Assembly: GCA_965233855.1 (NCBI GenBank)
Contig: OZ247586.1
Span: forward strand, 620,001-684,000
From: Megaera_A sp965233855
Lineage (GTDB): Bacteria; Pseudomonadota; Alphaproteobacteria; Rickettsiales; Rickettsiaceae
Reading direction: 5' to 3'
Length of the DNA: 64,000 nt
Under the pieces are notes generated by a model. The model was given only the letters and a program-made list of their open reading frames with translations. It searched no databases and had not been told where the DNA came from. The translations under genes were made by a program, and so were the position numbers. Each line of letters begins with the position of its first letter. Position 1 is the first letter of the stretch. Positions 38,201 through 54,100 of the stretch are shown here, in pieces.

Positions 38201-39142
38201 TCTATTGTCATGATCGACTATTAGAGGTAAGGTATTTATAAGCAACCCTACAGCATTCTCTATATTATCTACTTCTACATTCCGACCAGAAACTACTGTG
38301 CCAACTATTGTATGCTTAGCACCTCCATATATATTAAGTATTTTATGCCATGCATATTGACAAATAGCATTTAAGGTTATTCCCTCTTCTTTACCTAAGC
38401 TTTTTAAGTTTTGATATAGGTCATTCCTAATTTGCAAAGTTTTTGTCTTTGAGTCTTGTACATGATTATAATGGCTAAGTTTTACACTATCTTTTTTCGC
38501 TATTTCCGACAAAAGACCATTTAAATCTCCTTTATCTTCAATTTTTGATATATAACCTTGCCAATAATCTTGATGATCTTTTTGATGATTTTGAAGGTAT
38601 TCTTGTACAAAATCATAACTATTATTTTTCTCCAAAGCTGGTAGCTTATTTGCTCTTAAATTTTCATATGTATCATGTATATAAGATAAGAATATTGAGC
38701 TACTCCAACCATCCATAATTGCATGATGATTGCTAAAAATACACCTGTAACTATCCTCTTTTTCCTTGATCAAGTATATTCTAAACAAACTAACACTTGA
38801 TAGATCGTAACTTTCTTTTCTATCTTGCTTCTGTATTTGATTAATTTTTTCCTCTATTATATTAGCGCTTATTTCATTACTTAAATCGAAGTAACGCCAA
38901 TCCAAATTGCCCTCTTTATCAATAATTTGTACTATTTCTTCATCCCATGCAAAACGAAGTCTTAAAGTAGAAAATTTTTGAATAGCATATTCCCAAGCTT
39001 GTTTTAATTTAGCTAATTCAAGGCTATTATTATATTGCCATACTATTTGCACTAAATATGCGTCATCTATTTTTCCTTGATTAACTGCATGATATATAAG
39101 CCCTTGCTGTAAACTATTTGTTAAATAGACAGATTCAACTTC
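35276..39142 (-). other. NRPS module 5: C5 - A5 (Asn) - PCP5 - thioesterase
   Basis: Residues 5676-6963. C5 has HHAIMDGWS (from 5814). A5 has YTSGTTGNPKA near 6290, with specificity residues D-L-T-K-I-G-E-V-G-K. This differs from the well-known Asn code D-L-T-K-L-G-E-V-G-K only by Leu to Ile, so Asn is a good prediction. PCP5 Ser6667 is in LGGNS with no epimerase after it, so the last residue stays L. The type I thioesterase (about 6720-6963) has Ser6797 in GWSLGG, an Asp in LLDVILDD and a His in NSSHSTIL. It releases the chain. Confidence 0.88.
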
Positions 39143-42100
39143 TTTGTCTTTCTGAATATTATCCAAATAATTATTAGTGATAATATTATTAACATCACTT
39201 ACTGATAGATAACTTCTTGACTGACTACTAATGTGTTCTACTATTTCTATTAAATTCTCTTTGAATAACATACCAAAATAATCAACATCAACTTGATGCA
39301 ACTTACTATCTATCGTAAAACTCAAAACACCATTAACAACCCAACCATTTATATTGAGTATATTATTGTCTTTATTAATCTGACTTACCGTGTTACCGCT
39401 ATCTTCTGCGACAATTTTCCATAGATTGGGTTGATTATCACCTTCATTATCAAATTGTCCTAAATAATTAAAGCTTACTCTAGGTAAAGATTTGGTTTCA
39501 TATTTTGTAAACGCACCATAACCAATGCCATGATAGGGAATGGCTCTCAAGGTTTCTTTAACATTCCTTATATCAGTACGAATATCACCAAATGATTGAA
39601 GGCATAATGGATACATAGTAGTAAACCACCCAACGGTTCTAGATATATCTATACATTCATCAATCTCTTCTCTACCATGCCCTTCTAGAATTACATAATT
39701 TATTTTATCGTTAGTCAATTTACCTAACGATCTTGATAATGCAGTTAGCAATAGATCATTTATCTCTGTATTATATATCGTATTACTTTCTTGTAATATT
39801 TTTTTAGTAACACTATAACTAAATTCAAGACTACAAGAGTTATGTACAGATTCACTAGGAACCATCTCTTTTAATCTACTATTAGATTCACCATAACCAA
39901 GCAAAATATTATTCCAATATTCTTTCTCATCAGAATGTTTTAATGTATAGTCGGACACTGATTTCACCCATTGTCTATAACTACTATTTTTATCCCCAAG
40001 CTTATTACCAGAATATAAATTTTGTAAATCTTCGGTTAATATTCGCCAACTCACTGAATCTATTACTAAATGATGTGCGGCAATATATATTCTAGCACTG
40101 CCATCTTTATAACCATGTAGATAGCCAATGGTAAATATTGAACTAGATTCTATGTTAAAACTACTTTGTAATTTAGTTAATTTAGAATGCAATTCAGATT
40201 TATTTAGCAATGATACATCTAAAATATTAAGTTTTTGAGGTGTTGCCTTCTCCTTATAATGGCCTATATATGAATCATTATATCTTCTGTAATATAATCT
40301 TAGTGCATCATGATATTCTAACAAACTATCAGCAGCTAACTGCAATCTAACTGTATCTAATTCTGAAACTTTAATCATAAATGATTGATTCCAATGATTC
40401 GCTTTAGCAAAATTTTGTTTAAAAAACCAAGATTGAATTGGTAGTAAATCAACTTCTCCTGATAAAGCACCTTGCTCGCTTTTTATGATTATATCATTAT
40501 TAGAATGTATATTCTTACTCAATACACAGTCATAAAGCCTAGCAATATTACGATAAGTAAATATGTCCTTCACGCTAACCGTAACAGAAAGTTTCTGTCT
40601 CATACGGCTAACTAGTTGGATACTTACTATACTATCACCACCAAGTCTAAAGAAGTCATCATTAATACCAATGTGCTCAAAACCAAGTAATTCTCTCCAT
40701 ATTTCACATACCTCCTCTTCAATCAAATTTCTTGGAGCAACATAATTATCAACATTAACCAATTCAGGCTTTGGTAAGGCGGAACGATCAAGTTTACCAT
40801 TAACATTTAGCGGTAGTTTATCCATGTATATTAAGTGTTCCGGCAGCATATATTCTGGTAATTTACTGGATAAACAACTCATTATATAATCATTATCCAA
40901 CTGATTTTTAGCGACATAATATCCGACTAAATATTTATTACCTTCTAGGGTTTCTGACTCACATGCAAGAACTACAGATTGTTCAATATCATCACATGTA
41001 GATAAAATAGATTCTATCTCACCTAACTCTATTCTATAACCTCTTATTTTGACCTGAAAATCGCTTCTACCTATGTATTCTATTAACCCATTTTGTAAAT
41101 AACGACCTAAATCCCCTGTCTTATAAATTTTTGTACCATTTGAATAAAATGGATTATCTATAAAAGCTTGGCTCGTCAATGCATCTTTATTTAAATAACC
41201 TTTTGCTACTCCAATACCTCCTATATAAATATCACCTATAGCTTTATCTGGTACTGGTTTTAAATTCTTATCAAGAATATATATCGCAATATTACCAATA
41301 GGCCTACCTATTGATAAATCATTATCTTGTACAAAGTTAACTATAGACGTAATAGTAGTTTCAGTTGGCCCATATTCATTAATGATCTGTACGTCACTGC
41401 TTACTGATTTCAGTCTATTATATTGCTCTCTTCGTAGTAAATCACCTCCTGAAATGATTCTTTTTAAATTATCAAATTTACTAAAATCATAACGCTCTAA
41501 AAATAAAGGGGGAACATGGATATGTGTTACTTTATTAGAGTTTAAATAATCATAAATACTATCCAAATCTAATAATAATTCTTTACAAGCAATAATAAGG
41601 TTATGGCCATTTAGCAAGGCTAATACAATTTGTTCTACCGAAGCATCAAATACATAATTGGCAAATAGTAGAATATTCTCATTTTTACCTAAATTATATT
41701 TTTCAGTTAAATTATATTTTAAACTTACTACTCCTGCATGTTGCACCATCACTCCTTTAGGGTGACCCGTTGTTCCTGAAGTATAAATTACATACGCTAA
41801 ATCCGAGCTATGCGTCTTGAAACCCAAATTTTCTTTTGATAACGAGTTTAATCCTTTAGTTACCGATGGCTCATCTATTGCAATAATTTTTTTACTACAT
41901 ATTTTCTCTAATTTATCCCTATTCTTATTGTCCGTGAGAACTAAAGATGTTTTTGTATCTTCTAATATATATTTTATTCGCTCATCTGGCGTAGAAGAAT
42001 CAATAGGTACATAAGCGGCACCTGACTTTAATACAGCAAATATTGATATTATAGTATTTACACTACGATCTAAAAATAAGGCTATAAATTTATTTGAAAT

Positions 42101-45100
42101 CTCATGATTTTTTATATGATTTGCTAGCTGATTTACACGTTCATTTAATTCACTATAGGTTATAGTATAATCCTGATATGTTACAGCAGTGTTATCAGGG
42201 GTTTTAGCAACTTGCTCTTCAAATAATCGATGTATAGTCTTGTCTTTAGGAAAATACGACTCTGTTTCATTTAACTTAAATATCACATGATTATACTGCC
42301 CCTCTGTCAAATAGTTCAATTCTCCTGTTTCTTGCCAAGGATTTTTAGCTATCTGAACTAATAAATTTTCTGTTAATGACAGTAAATTATCTATAGTATC
42401 TTTTGTAAATAACTCTTCGGCATATTTCAGTGAAAATACTAATTGATTTTTATTGTTAAATGCCGAGGCAGATAGTGGGTAATCTAATTTTTCTACTACT
42501 TTTGTAAATTCGATATCTAATAATTTATTATTTTGACTATTAGTAGGTGTGGGATAGTTTTCAAATACAAACAAAGTATCAAATAAACGCTCACCATCTT
42601 TATGTAGTTTTGCAAGATTTACATTACTTTTACTATTAAGTTTATTGATATTATTTTGTATATTCTTTATTTGATTGATAACAATTTGTGATGAGTCAGA
42701 ATGATTCACTATTAAAGGTAAAGTATTAATGTATAAACCAACAGAATTTTCTATCATAGCTATTGGCAAGTTTCGTCCAGAAACTACCGTTCCAACAACT
42801 GTTTGATTGTTATTACCGTATACACTCAAAATTTTATGCCACACATATTGCATTAGAGCATTGAGTGTGACCCCTTCCTTTGCAAGTAATTCTGTTATTC
42901 TAGTATACAACTCCCCTTCTATTATCAACTCTTGACTAGCTGGATTTATTACATGTTTATATTGATCTATACTAACATTGTCAGCTCGAGCTTGATCAGA
43001 TAACAAACCATTTATATTTACTCTTTCTTCTATTTGAGAAACATATTTTTGCCAAAATTTTGTATTTTCATCCTGATTTTCTTGCAAGTGATTTTGAGCA
43101 TATTCATAGCTATTATCTACATTAAAAGCTGGCGCATTATTAGAATTGATTGCAATATAAGCACTATGAACAAAATCAAGCATGATTGGCAAACTCCACC
43201 CATCTAAAATCGCATGATGATTACTAAAAATACACGTAAATAGATTATTACTTTGTTTAATTAGATATATTCTAAATAAACATCCATTTTCTAAATCATA
43301 CTTTTTTAGCCTATCTTCTTGTTGAATTCTCTCAATTTCTTTGTCACAATTTTTTGTATCTAATAAGTCGATATCATGCCAATCTAGTTGGTCATTTTTG
43401 TATATAATCTGTATTAATTGTTCTTGCCATGCAAGATTAAGTCTTAAACATGCATATTTCTGCTGCGCGCATTGCCAAGCTTGTTTTAATTTTGCTACAT
43501 CAATATTTTGCTTATAATTCCAAATAGTTTGCACACAATATGCGTCATCCTCATTTCCTTGGTTTAAAGAATGATAAATAAACCCTTGTTGCAAACTGTT
43601 TGCAAGATATATAGACGATATTTCACGCCTCTCCTGAAGGTTCTCAAGATATTCAGAACTTACTATGTTATTTACATCGCTTGCAGTTAAATATGATCTA
43701 TCTTGCTTTGATGTGTGGTTAATTATATTCTCTAGATGTTTTTTCAATAATTTTGCTATCCTAGATGTTTTTGCTTTAGAAAACTTACTGCTTATCGAAA
43801 ATTGTAACTTACCATCTATTATTATCCCGTTGATATTTATTGTATGGTAATTATGATTACCATAATGCACCTCATTACCACTATGATCTCCTATAATATT
43901 CCAAGCAGCACCAGTGTTATGATCAAAACGTCCTAAATAATTAAAGCTAATTTTAGGCAAGTCATTATTTTTATATCCTATTAAAGAGCCATAACCAATT
44001 CCCTTATTAGGAACCTTTCTCAAAGTTTCCTTAATGTGCTTAATAGTGGAAGAAATTTCATTTTGTACTTCAAGACATACAGGATACATGCTGGTAAACC
44101 AACCAGTAGTTCGACTTATATCTATTGACTGATCTAATTCCTCACGCCCATGCCCTTCTAATGTAATAAAATTGACTTCATTATCAGTTAACTCAAACAA
44201 TGTATAGGCTAAACTAGTTAGCAAGATATCATTAATTTCGGTTTTATAGGTAGAGTTACTCCGCTGCAATAAGGTTTTAGTATAATTTTCTGTAAAATTA
44301 CATTCTGAATAACTATAGGTGTCGTTAGATATTAACACCTCTAATGCGTTAGCTTTACTTCTATCTAATACACTTTGCCAGTAGATTTTTTCTTCTAAAT
44401 TATTTTGGGAATATTCATTTGCAGTATTTATCCATTGTCTATAACTACTCCCCTTATCTCCAAGGGTTTTACCCTCATATAAATCCTTTAAATCATCAAT
44501 TATTATCCTCCAGCTAACAGTATCTATAACTAAATGATGCGCAGCAAAATATATTCTAGCCGTTTTATCTTTATATCCAAAAATATACCCAACACTACAA
44601 ATTGGGCCTTTTTCTAGATTAAAATTTGCTTGCCAGCTGGTCATAATATTTTCCAGCTTAATCTGGAATTCTTTTGTATCTTCAAGAAAACCTAACTTTG
44701 TTATATCTAATAACTCTAACTCAATAGGATTTACTGTAGGATCATAGTATTGTATATTTTTATTGTTACTCTTTTTATAGCGTAACTTAAATGAATCATG
44801 ATATTTGATTAACTGACTCACAGCTTTTTTTAATCTATCAATATCTAATTCTGGTACTTGGATTAAAAAAGACTGATTCCAATGTTCTAAATAAGTAAAA
44901 TTCTGTACAAAAAACCATTGTTGAATAGGTGAAAGTGAAACCTTGCCTCCTAGTATTCCTTGTTCGGCTTTAACTTCACCACCTCTTGTTGTTTTACTTA
45001 TTACATTATCATATATAGCTCCTATAGTTCGATAGTCAAATATATCAGTTATGCTTAAAATAACTCCTACTTGGCTGCGAAGTTTACTAATTAATCTAAT

Positions 45101-48100
45101 ACTTATTATACTATCACCACCTAGTGTAAAAAAATCGTCATTTATACCTACATTTGGTAGTGAAAGCATTTGAGACCAGATATCGCATAAATGTTTTTCG
45201 AGTTCATTTCTAGGAGCTAAATAATCACTATTAATCTTTGGTATAATTTGAGGCAAAGCGTTACGATCTAGTTTACCGTTGGTATTCAACGGTAATTCTG
45301 CTAGATGTACAAAATATTGTGGCACCATATATTTAGGTAATATTTTGCTTAAATAGGAAGTTAACTCATTTTGGTTTAACTCACTCTCTGATACATAATA
45401 TGCAATTAAATTTTTGCTAGTTTCGGAGTTATTCTCATATGTAATAACTGCAGAATTTCGTATCTCTTCATAAGAACTCAAAGCCGACTCTATTTCCCCT
45501 AACTCTATCCTATAACCTCTTACTTTTACCTGAAAGTCCTGTCGCCCTATATATTCTATGTTCCCATCTACAATATATCTTACTAAATCTCCCGTTTTAT
45601 ATAATCTTCCTTTCGTAAAAGGATTTTTAATAAATTTATCGTTAGTTAGGGCCGGTCTATTTAAATATCCAGCAGCAACACCTACACCACCAAGATATAG
45701 CTCACCAATGGCTCCATTCGGTATTGGCTGTAGATTCTTATCCAAGATATACGCTTCGATATTTCCTACAGGCTTACCTATTGATAAATCACCATTTTTA
45801 ATCATACTTACTGTGGCTGTAACAGTAGTTTCAGTCGGCCCATACTCATTAATAAAGACTACTCCATCAGGAGTAGATGACTTTACTCTATAATAGACCT
45901 CATTAGTCAACCTATCTCCACCGAAAATCAGGCGTTTTAAAGTTTTTATATTACTAAAATCAAAATTATCCAAAACAATAGGAGGAGCGTGTATATGAGT
46001 GACTTTGCTATCAATTAGATATTTTGTAAATTTATCGGTGTCAGATAAAAGATTCGTATCAAGAATTACTAACTTATGACCGTTTAACAAAGCAAGAACT
46101 AACTGTTCTACTGAAGCATCAAATACATAATTAGCAAAGAACAGTATGCTTTCTTTGTTGTTTAATTCATATTTTTTTGTTAAATAATATTTTAAGCTTA
46201 CCACCCCTTTATGTTCTATAATTACACCTTTTGGAGTGCCAGTAGTACCTGAAGTATAGATTACATAAGCAATATTAGAGCTATTAGTTAATTGTATTGG
46301 ATCGTCACTAATTTGCTTATTTAATAGATTCCCTGTTTTATCACTATCTATTGCTAATATAGAGGAATTAAAAGATTTGAATCTTACTTTATAGTAATCA
46401 TTTGTAATCAATACCTTCATCTTTGTATCTTGTACTATAAAATCAATTCTTTCATCTGGATATGATGGATCAATTGGAACATATGCTCCACCAGCTTTCA
46501 GGATCGCCAGCATAGCTATTATCATATTAGGGTTTCTATCTACGCACAGCCCTACTAGATCGTTTGGCTCTATCTTATATTGAATTCTAAGATAATTTGC
46601 TAACTGATTTACCCGCTCATTCAATTGTTTATACGTTAAATCTCTATTTTTATATTTTAGTGCAATATTATCTGGCGTCTTTTGTGCTTGTTCTCCAAAT
46701 AACTGATCAATTGTTTTTTCTTCTGGATAATCATTTTTATTATCATTCCGCTCTTCGATTATCTGCTCATATTGTTTCTGGTTTAAGTATATTAATTTTT
46801 CTGACTTAATTTGTGGAGCATCTGCGATCTGTTTTAATAAAAACTCTGATAAATTTAATAACTCCAAAATTTTCTCTTGTTGAAAAAGTTCTCCCGCATA
46901 TTGGAGTGTAATTTCTAATTTCTTATTTTCATCAAAGGCCAAAACTCCAAGAGGATAATCTAGTTTCTCTATGCCTTGTTTAAACTTAACTTTTAGTTCT
47001 TTGTATATATTACCTATTGGATGTGGATAATTCTCAAATACAAATAATGTATCAAATAGGCGTTGTCCTTCTTGTTGCATGGAAGAAAGGCTAACATTAC
47101 TTCGACTATTTATTTCATTTATATTATTTTGTATTGTCTTGATTTGATCTATTACCGCCTGATCGCCCTTGTGTTCTACGATTAATGGTAGTGTATTTAT
47201 AAATAATCCTACTGAATTTTCTATATTATCTATTGGTAAATTTCTTCCAGATACAATGGTTCCAACTACACTCTTATTATTTCTTGTGTATATACTAAGA
47301 ACTTTATGCCATACATATTGACAGATTGCATTGAGTGTTACGCCTTCTTTTTTACTTAACTCTTTAAGCCTTTTATAGGAATCTCCACTAATTTTTATAG
47401 TTTTTTTGCAAGGCTCTTTAATATGATTATATTGACCTAAATTTATATTTTTTCTTTTCGCTACTGGTGAAAGCAACCCTGATAAATCACTTTTTTTATC
47501 AAGTTTAGATACATATTCTTGCCAATAGGCTCTATTATCATCTAAATGTTTTTGGAGATATTGTTGAGTATACTCATAAGCACTTTCTCCTTTAATACGT
47601 ATTTTTTTGTTAGCACGCAGAGATTCATAGCTATCATGCACATAGCCCAGCAGTACGGGATTACTCCAACCATCTATTATCGCATGATGGTTACTGAATA
47701 TACATCTGTAACTATCAGGTTTCTCTTTGATTAAATAGATTCTAAACAACCCGCCTTTAGATAAATCATATTGCTCTTTTCTATCTAGTTGTTGAATCTG
47801 CTTTATCTTACTATCTCTTACAAAATCATCTAACTCATCACTTAAATCAATATAACGCCAATCAAGCTTGCCCTGTTTATCAATAATTTGTATCAGCTCA
47901 TTATCCCAAGCAAAGCGGAGCCTTAATGATGGAAAAGTCTTAATTGCCTGAATCCATGCCTGTCTTAGCTTATCAACATCAAGAATATTGTTGTATTGCC
48001 AGATTACTTGAACTAAATATGCATCATCAACCTTCCCCTGCTTTAAAGAATGATAAATAAATCCTTGTTGCAAGCTATTAGCAAGATAAACAGATTCAAT

Positions 48101-51100
48101 TTCTTTATCCTGCTGTATTTTATCAAGATAACCCCTTGTAACAATGTTATCAATATCGCTAATAGTTAAATAACTTCTTGTTTGATTTACAGTGTGATTG
48201 ACTATTTTTATTACATTATCTTTAAATAAATTGGCAAAACTCTGCGTGTTATTCTTTGTCATTTTACTTTCTATAGTAAAACTTAAAACGTCATTCTTTA
48301 CAGCACCATTAATGTTGATTATATTGGAATAATTATTAGACTCTCCTATCGTTTTTCCAGCTGCATCACCGATTATTTGCCAGTTTTTTTGCTCAGAGTT
48401 ATTAAACTGCCCCAAATAATTAAAGCTGATTCTTGGTAGAGAGTAATTATCGTATCCAATACAGCTACCATAACCAACACCATGATAGGGTATCTGTCTT
48501 AAATATTCTTTTATCTGCTTTATATCAGCTCCAATATTACCAGATATCTCAAGACAGATTGGATACATGCTGGTAAACCAACCAACCGTTCTAGAAATAT
48601 CTATAGATTCGTCAATTTCCTCTCTACCATGACCTTCCAGCGTGATATAATTTACCTTATCATCGAGTAATTCATACAAAGCTAATGCTAATGCCGTAAG
48701 CAATAAATCATTGATTTTGCTGTTATATGCAACGCTACTTTCTTTTAACAATTTTCTTGTTAGATCTTGATCAAATTCTATTGTTGATAAATTATGTGTA
48801 GATTCAGATTCGACTAATTTTTTTAATTTAGAATCAGAAGGACTTGATTCGTAATTAACTCTAGCTTCTTCCCAATATTTTCTTTCTTCAGAATATTCAG
48901 ACGCATAATTATCAACAGTTTTTACCCATTGTCTATAACTACTTCCCTTATCTCCAAGAGTTTGACCATTATAAAGCTTCTGCAAATCTTCAACCAATAT
49001 TCTCCAGCTTATAGAATCAATTACCAGATGATGCGCTGCAAAAAATATTCTACTACTTCCATCAGAATATCCATATAAATAACCAATAGAACATACAGGC
49101 CCAGACTGAATATCAAAACCACTTTGCCAATTAGTTAATATTTGTTGTAATTCATCTTCACTAACTGAAGATACATCTAGAGAACTAAGCTGAACAGAGC
49201 TATTAGCATCCTCATAAACACCATTATTTAATGATTTATAACGCAATCTAAATGCATCATGATATTCTAACAAACTATCAGCTGCTAACTGTAATCTATC
49301 TATTTCTAACTCTAGAACTTGAATCATAAATGATTGGTTCCAATGGTCTATATCTTCAAATTCTTGCTTAAAGAACCAATTTTGGATTGGTAATAAATCC
49401 ACATCACCAACAAGCCTACCCTGCTCACTTTTAACTATTATACCACTTGAGTCATTCAAACTTTTACTCAATACATGATCGTATAGTTTTGCAATATTAC
49501 GATAAGTAAATATATCCTTGACGCTGACTGGCAAAGAAAGCTTTTGCCTCATTCGACTGACAAGCTGAATACTAACTATACTATCGCCACCTAATTTGAA
49601 AAAATCATCATTTATACCAATATTCTCAAAACCAAGCAACTCAGACCAAATCTTACAAACTTTTTCTTCAAGTGCATTACGTGGACTCAAATAATCATCT
49701 GATACAACAAGTTCAGGCTTAGGTAAAGCTTTGCGATCAAGCTTACCATTAGTATTTAATGGAAACTCAGTCAAATGTATTAAATGTTCTGGTACCATAT
49801 ATTCCGGTAATTTGGAAGATAAGTAACTGGTGATTTTTTTAAAATCCAGCTCTATATCTGATACGTAATAACCAACTAGATATTTATTTGCGCTTGAATT
49901 AGCTTCGGCTCCAGAATCATGTGCAATTATTACTGACTGAATTATTCCCTCATACAAACATAATACTGCCTCTATCTCTTCTAATTCTATCCTATAACCT
50001 TTTATTTTGACTTGAAAATCACATCGACCTATATATTCAATATCACCGTTCTTTAAATACCTGCCTAAATCTCCTGAATGATAAAGTGTGTTATGAACTA
50101 AATCTTTAGTAAAGATGTCATGCACATAACGTTCTTGCGTTAGATCTGGCCGGTTTAAATACCCCCTACCAATACCAAAGCCACCAGCAATAACTTCACC
50201 AACAGCACCAATTGGCACAGGGTTCATATCTGAATCTGTTATATATACTGTGCTATTTGGAAGAGTACCACTAATTGGCATGATTTTTGAAGGCATAGCA
50301 TCAATTTTTGAAAAAATCTTAAAGTGCGTAATGTCATCAGAAGATTCTGTATAGCCATAGGCATTGATAATTGGTATATCTAAGTGCATATCAAACCACC
50401 TATCACATATTTCAGATGAAAGGGGCTCACCATTAATAATTAACCATCTTAGAGATTTAAATCTCTTTGATTGTTCATGATCATTTTCTATCAATGGCAA
50501 AATTGCATACATATGACTTGGTACAGTTTGAAAAATTGTAACCTGCTCTTCTTCTATTACTTCAAGTAATAGATCTGGATTCCATGAACTTGTCCCTTTA
50601 AAAACAACTGTTGTACCACCAACAAGTAAAGCAGATAAAAACTGCCATATCGATATATCAAAATTTTGTGATGCTGTTTGTGCTACTTTATCATCACCGC
50701 TTATTTTCATATCACTAATTTTGGTATAGAGATGATTTATCATTCCCTTATATTCAATCATCGCTCCTTTAGGTCTACCCGTTGAACCCGAGGTATAAAT
50801 TACATAAGCAAGGGAATAAGGCGATATGTTAAGATATAAATTAGTACTATTATAATTTTCAAATTCTATTGTATCAAAAACACAGATATTTATATTTTCT
50901 TTCTTTAAATTATTTATTAAAGGTAAATATTTCTTACTAACTAGTGCTAAATGTGGATTACTTTCTATTGCAATAGATAAAACACGGTCTGCAGGCACAG
51001 ATGGATCCACAGGAATATATGCCATGCCAACTTTAAAAACAGCAAGCATTGATACAAGAAACTCTATGTCACGATCCATTACTATCATCACCAGAGAATC

Positions 51101-54100
51101 TGGCTTTGTATCATAATGTTGTTTAAAATAATGTGCTAGTCTGTTTACCTGCTTATTTAATTCTGCATATGTAAGTTTTCGACCATCTGCAATAACAGCT
51201 ATATTATCGGGATTGTTTTCGACTTGTTTTTCAAATAATTCAGCTATTGAAACTTCAGAAGGATAATTTTCTACTACATTGTTCCAATCATAAACTATCT
51301 GCTGGTATTCAGAAGCAGGCAAATAGGTTAAATCAGATAGTTTATGGTCAAAGCTCATATTTGCAAATTGCTCTAATATATAAGTATATGTTTCAATATA
51401 TCCTTCAATAGTTTCTTTTTTGTACAGACTTGTAGAATAGTTAAATACTCCTTGTATATAAGAAGAGCTATCATCCATAAGTGTACTTAAATCAAATTTT
51501 GCGATATTATAAACTTCTTTTTCTGGCGCATAACTCTCTAGAAAACCATTTGAATTATTTTTACCAAAACTATGCATTTCAAACATCACTTGAAATATTG
51601 GATGACGACTTGGATCTTTTTCTATATTTAGCTCGTCAACTAATTTTTCAAAAGGTAGATCCTGGTGTAATTGTGCATCTGTTACTTCATTTCCCACCTG
51701 TTTTATAAATTGCTCTATAGTGAGTTTTGTATTAACTTGAGTTCGTAATGCTAAGATATTAACAAAAAAACCGATTAAGTTTTCTATTTGACTATGATGA
51801 CGATTTGCCACGCTGGTACCGAGTATAATATCGTTTTGATTACTATAAATACGCAGCATTAAATAATAACCAGAAAGTAAGACACTATACAAACTAACAT
51901 GCATATTTTTTGCTAGAGTTCTTAGATCATTTGATATTTTATTACTCAAACAAAATTCTATATTTTCTCCTGAATATTGAACTTCTTTTGGGCGTATAAA
52001 ATCGGTTATTAAGTTAAGAGGTTCAAAACCAGCTAATCTAGACCCCCAATACTCTACTTGTTGCTTGAGATTATCACCACTTAAATGCCCTCTCTGCCAT
52101 AATGTAAAATGATGATATTGCATTATAACATCTGGTAAATTAAGAGATATATTTATCCCTTGAGATTTAGCAAAATTATAAGCATAATGCTCGTTTAGCT
52201 CATGTAAAAATAAATCATTAGACCAACCATCAAAAGCAATATGATGTATAACTACGCTCAAATAATGACTTTGCGTATATTCTTCAGATAATTCGTAAAT
52301 AGCACATTTTATTGGATATTCTGTACTAAAATCATAAATATAATTAGCATCTTCTTCTAATTTTTCATCTAATTCAATTTTATTACTAACTACAGAATAT
52401 GAAAAAACAAGCGGCTTCTCTTCTAGTGAACAAACATACTGACACCCATTACCATCATCCTTTTCAACTATTAACGTTCTAAGAATTTCCTGTCTTTCTA
52501 AAATTTGCTCTATAGATTTTTTCAAGATATCTAGCTTAATATTTCTGGATAACTTAAAAAAGATAGGAATATTATATGCATTACTTCCATCTTCATATTG
52601 TTCAATAAACCACAAACGTTCTTGAGCAAAAGAAAGCTGCTGCATTTCATTATTTTGTTCAGCAATATTTTCAAAATTAATAAGTTCTGCGCTATTATAT
52701 AATAAATAATTAGCAAGCTTTTCTATAGTATTATGCTGAAATATTGCAGCAACAGTAAGTTGTGTGGAGAGTTCTTTCTTAATTAAACTTGCAATTCTAA
52801 TTGAGAGTATACTATTTCCCCCTAGACTAAAGAAATTATCAAATATTCCAATCTTGCTAGATGGAATGGACAATATTTCTCCCCAAATCATCGAAAGCTT
52901 TTTTTCTATTTCATCCCTAGGAGCTACATATTTATCTATATTATTCCTAATAGATAAATCAACAGCAGGTAATGTTTCAATATCTCTTTTGCCATTATTA
53001 TTAAGAGGAACCTGATCCAGGTATATGAAAAATGCAGGAATCATATAATCAGGCAATTTAGATACTAAATATTGTTTAATATTTTCCGTTATAGAGACAA
53101 TTACATCGCCTTTTAAAGTTTTAAATTTTTTATTACTTGAAGAAGTAATTACTTTGTCTACTTCAAATAGACTACTATTGCGCAGGACAACATAAGCAGT
53201 CAAATACCCATTATTTGTAGAGTGAAATGTAGCAATAGATTGTGATATATCTTGATACTGCTCTAGTGCTAGTTCTATCTCTTTTAACTCAACCCTATGG
53301 CCTCTAATTTTTATCTGACTATCTTCCCTACCAAGAAACTCTATATTATTCTTTGAATCTCTTTTAACTATATCACCAGTTTTATAGAGTAAGTTATTAG
53401 AAATTGGGTTTTGAACAAATTTTTCAGCTGTTAAATCTGATTTATTAAGGTAACCTTTTGCAAGACCAAGACCACCTATATATATTTCGCCCCTAACTCC
53501 ACAAGGAACAGGCATCATATATTTATCTAATATATAAATTTGAGTATTTGCAAGTATATGTGTTTTATGGTCATTCTTTTCTGAAAAATCTCTATATATA
53601 ACAGATGTAGCTTCGGTTGCACCATAACAATCCAGAAAAACAACCTTACCTTTAAATAACTCAACAAATTTTTCTACATTATCACTATAATCAAATAATT
53701 CACCTGTAACTTCTATTTGATTCAAATGCTTGATTAAGTCAAACATATCAGTATCGCATACTACCAACTCAATCAAAGCTTTCAACATTGAAGGTACAAA
53801 AGTAATCCTAGTAATCTTCTTATTAAAACATTCCTGTAATAACAGAGCAGCATCTTTACTAATTTTTTCATCAAATAATACTAAACGACTACCAATAAGC
53901 AAAGTACCAAATATATCCCAAGTCGAATCAACAAAGGCTATACTGGACTGCAAACAACATACTTCATTTTTTGTAAATGGATACTGACTCCACGCCCAAT
54001 GCAAACGATTTGTTACCCCTAAATGATGACAAACAACTCCTTTTGGAATACCAGTAGAGCCAGAAGTATAAGTGATATATGCAATATCGTTCTCAGTAAC

